Source: CBDCVO01 sp965223085 (lineage in GTDB: Bacteria > Pseudomonadota > Gammaproteobacteria > Ga0077536). From it: DNA of 64,000 nucleotides. Numbering within the stretch: position 1 is the stretch's first letter; every line of letters starts with the position of its first letter. Where the stretch lies: NCBI GenBank assembly GCA_965223085.1, contig OZ244981.1:2294001-2358000 (forward strand), written 5' to 3'. Shown here in pieces: positions 62,160-64,000 of the stretch. The position numbers and the translations under genes are program-made. Below the pieces are notes generated by a model, which worked only from the letters and a program-made list of their open reading frames with translations, ran no database searches and was not told where the DNA came from.

Positions 62160-62801
62160 TTATCTAACCAATAAGTGCGTATCCGGTCGAAAAATAATGC
62201 CTTCGATCATGAATTCAATAAAGTGCTTAACGCGCGCTGCCGGCAAACCGTTGAACTGCATTTGCGCGATCATGTGGGCGGAGCCGACGAGCAAACGTAG
62301 GGCATCGTCGATGTCGAGTGACGCGGGCAGGCTGCCTTCGTTTTGTCCGCGGTGGAAGGTGGGCCGTAAAATTACGAACACCTGTTCCTGAAACGCCAAA
62401 TAGCTTCTGCCTACGTTATCGCGCAAAGCGGTACTCCAAGCGAGCCAGATGCGTGCATAATCGGGCTGTTGTTGCACTGCGTTCGCCCACCCGAGCGCGG
62501 TATTTATCAGCACTTGCGGCGCAGGTTCATCGGATTCCTGGAGCGGCTTTAACACATCATCAAGAATATATCGCCCCACTTCGTTAAGAACGGCGTTCAC
62601 CAAGGCATCGCGGCTCGGGAAATAATTAAATACCGTGGGCACCGAGGTGCCAGCTTCGCGAGCAATTTCAGCGTGGCGTGCTTCCCCGAGTCCAACGCGT
62701 GCAAAAACCGTAATGGCGCAGCGCAATAATTGAGCGTGGCGTGCGGCCGGGGCCATACGTCGCATACGCTGCTCACGCGGGATCGGATCTGTGCGGCTCA
62801 T
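62160..62801 (-). CDS. TetR/AcrR-family regulator
   Basis: The 213-residue protein has an N-terminal TetR domain (LLRCAITVFARVGLGEARHA, EIAREAGTSVPTVFNYFPSR) and a helical C-terminal domain of the type seen in VPS- and SmcR-like members (LGWANAVQQQPDYARIWLAW, LLVGSAHMIAQMQFNGL). It could control the divergent ferritin-like gene, the secretion operon downstream, or itself. The palindrome at 61951 is a candidate site. Confidence 0.82.
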   Translation of the reverse strand: MSRTDPIPREQRMRRMAPAARHAQLLRCAITVFARVGLGEARHAEIAREAGTSVPTVFNYFPSRDALVNAVLNEVGRYILDDVLKPLQESDEPAPQVLINTALGWANAVQQQPDYARIWLAWSTALRDNVGRSYLAFQEQVFVILRPTFHRGQNEGSLPASLDIDDALRLLVGSAHMIAQMQFNGLPAARVKHFIEFMIEGIIFRPDTHLLVR

Positions 62802-62860
62802 CTCACTTCGCTACATCATTCGCAGTTCTTATTGACAATTTTATCATTAAAGAGCAACCT

Positions 62861-62923
62861 ATGACCACTGGAGCGTCAGCGACTGAGCAAGCTTATTCCC
62901 GATATAAGGAGCGTTTAGCATGA
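62861..62923 (+). CDS. 20-codon upstream ORF coupled to the ferritin-like gene
   Basis: ATG 62861 opens a 20-residue frame (TTGASATEQAYSRYKERLA after the Met) whose TGA overlaps the next start as ATGA. AGAGCAACCT upstream is a modest ribosome site. It may be a leader peptide that couples translation, or just the natural 5' region. Confidence 0.4.
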   Translation: MTTGASATEQAYSRYKERLA

Positions 62924-64000
62924 GTGCACGAATACGAGATATCGATCCTCTGCCCCCCCGAGCTAAGATGGATGAAGAAGGTTTGGTGCATTACGAAGAC
63001 GCGTTTCGTAATCACTATAAAGCGTGGGCAGAAGTATTGGAGCGTAATACGGCCCGCATACATGCCGGCTCGTATTCCTTGCACTGGTTGGACACCGAAA
63101 AAGCCAATTGGGGTAAGCGCGCGAAAATATCCTCCCGCGGTTTGACTTACACCGACATCAATCGTATTCGTGGTTACGGAAAAATGCCGGATGAGGCGAC
63201 GTGGTTTAACTTTGCGCCCCGCGGGGCAGTGCGCGATCCTTATCGCGACGAAATGCCGACGATTGGCGATTACACCGTCACCGATAAAAATGAATTGTGG
63301 GCGGAGAATGTTTTGACCCTTTTCGAAGAGGCCAAAGCGCGGCAGTGGAACGCGACACGTGATATTCCTTGGGACGAACTCAAACCTTTACCCGAAGACT
63401 TAGAAAAAGCGACGTGTCAGTTATGCACGTTTCTTACTGAAGTGGAATTTGTAGCGGGTGATTTTCCGGCGAAATGGTTGTATCGCATCCCGCAGGACTT
63501 TCTCGAAGTGAAAAGCTTTCTCTCGACGCAGATCATGGATGAGGCGCGCCACCAAGAAGTGTTTCGCAAACGCGCCATTGCCGGTGGCGGCTTGCTGCAT
63601 TGCGCGCCTGGTTTTGAATGGGCCTTGGCCGCTATCCTGGAAGCACCGACGCATACCATGGGCACGTTTTTGCTCAATCTCTTGGGCGAAGGCTTGGTCC
63701 TATCGGTGTTCCGTTCCGGCGAAATGATCGCCAAGACCCATGTCGATAAAGAAATTTTTAGGCGTTGCTTGCAAGACGAAGCGCGACATGTCTCCTATGG
63801 CGTACTCGAATTGAAGTCCTATCTCGAAAATCATCCGGAGCGCGACAAAGCACTCGCGGATATGCATCGCTTCGCAGATGTCGGCGAGCAAGTCATATTG
63901 ACTGCGTTCTCCGAACCCGCTCTGATAGAGCCGATTGCGGTATTGCTTGGCGGTAGCTTGAAGAGGATCGACGAAGGCATGGAGGGTCTGCAACATATGT
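62920..64000 (+). CDS. ferritin-like diiron protein, C-terminus beyond the window
   Basis: The open frame starts at ATG 62920, preceded by AAGGAG, and is still open at the window end (360 codons). It has two diiron-type motifs, MDEARHQEVF and QDEARHVSYGV, each preceded by a helix with Glu (TEVEFVAGDFPAKW, NLLGEGLVLSVFR). This is a four-helix ferritin-like oxidase/oxygenase fold, similar in style to AurF-type N-oxygenases. The substrate is unknown. It is divergent from the TetR gene. Confidence 0.75.
   Translation, partial: MSARIRDIDPLPPRAKMDEEGLVHYEDAFRNHYKAWAEVLERNTARIHAGSYSLHWLDTEKANWGKRAKISSRGLTYTDINRIRGYGKMPDEATWFNFAPRGAVRDPYRDEMPTIGDYTVTDKNELWAENVLTLFEEAKARQWNATRDIPWDELKPLPEDLEKATCQLCTFLTEVEFVAGDFPAKWLYRIPQDFLEVKSFLSTQIMDEARHQEVFRKRAIAGGGLLHCAPGFEWALAAILEAPTHTMGTFLLNLLGEGLVLSVFRSGEMIAKTHVDKEIFRRCLQDEARHVSYGVLELKSYLENHPERDKALADMHRFADVGEQVILTAFSEPALIEPIAVLLGGSLKRIDEGMEGLQHM

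Noticed and set aside
1..64000. CRISPR arrays, tRNA and rRNA genes
   Set aside because: No regularly spaced repeats, cloverleaf-like or rRNA-like sequences were noticed on either strand.

Overview
The window looks like chromosomal DNA of a gammaproteobacterium. The evidence is the sigma-54 promoter with torF-like, glnK and amtB beside a ubiK remnant, a SurA fragment, a VPLPA-CTERM surface protein, NodT-type outer membrane factors and proteobacterial IS families. Species cannot be named from sequence alone. A striking property is decay: besides intact operons there are many broken genes (surA, ubiK, surE, an alpha/beta hydrolase, an LLM flavoprotein, response-regulator and GGDEF fragments, an antitoxin, the integron integrase), and IS1182, IS256, IS6, IS481, IS91, IS3 and IS110 elements, several nested in one another.

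Layout. 1-2501: end of a group 3b-like [NiFe] hydrogenase operon (small subunit, large subunit, maturation protease, short HypA-like protein, clipped HypB-like start), cut off by IS1182. 2502-5341: nested IS1182/IS256/IS91 DNA. 5472-9630: VPLPA-CTERM protein, SurA fragment, and the nitrogen operon torF-like-glnK-amtB behind a good sigma-54 promoter. 9638-13613: IS6 remnant, a Fic protein, IS481 remnant and a decayed IS1182 copy. 13701-20164: hydantoinase/oxoprolinase-type operon (hyuA, hyuB, FAD oxidoreductase) divergent from a TetR-cupin pair. 20275-31136: decay zone holding a few intact genes (HAD hydrolase, a Cys-containing protein of unknown family, DsrE2, TusA and a large hybrid histidine kinase). 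31158-34488: an OmpR/histidine-kinase pair facing two small secreted-protein genes.

35513-46700 is a chromosomal integron. An IntI-type integrase on the minus strand has lost its catalytic tyrosine by a one-base frameshift. To its right lies an array of small plus-strand cassette genes (GFA, DUF2442, PEP-CTERM protein, HExxH protein, DUF2784, methyltransferase, GNAT, membrane proteins) separated by attC-like sites and interrupted by two IS3 elements and one IS110. SMR-efflux and SnoaL-like genes follow and may be part of it.

50726-61867 is the most interesting locus. It is a one-strand cluster encoding a NodT outer membrane factor, a double-FHA membrane protein, an HlyD adaptor, a signal-less parvulin, an ABC exporter with two cyclic-nucleotide-binding domains and a C39 peptidase, and a sigma-54 activator. 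It ends with an 88-residue protein that carries a double-glycine leader and its own sigma-54 promoter. It reads as a dedicated, signal-regulated type I secretion system with its own substrate. The window closes with a TetR regulator divergent from a ferritin-like diiron protein that runs off the end.
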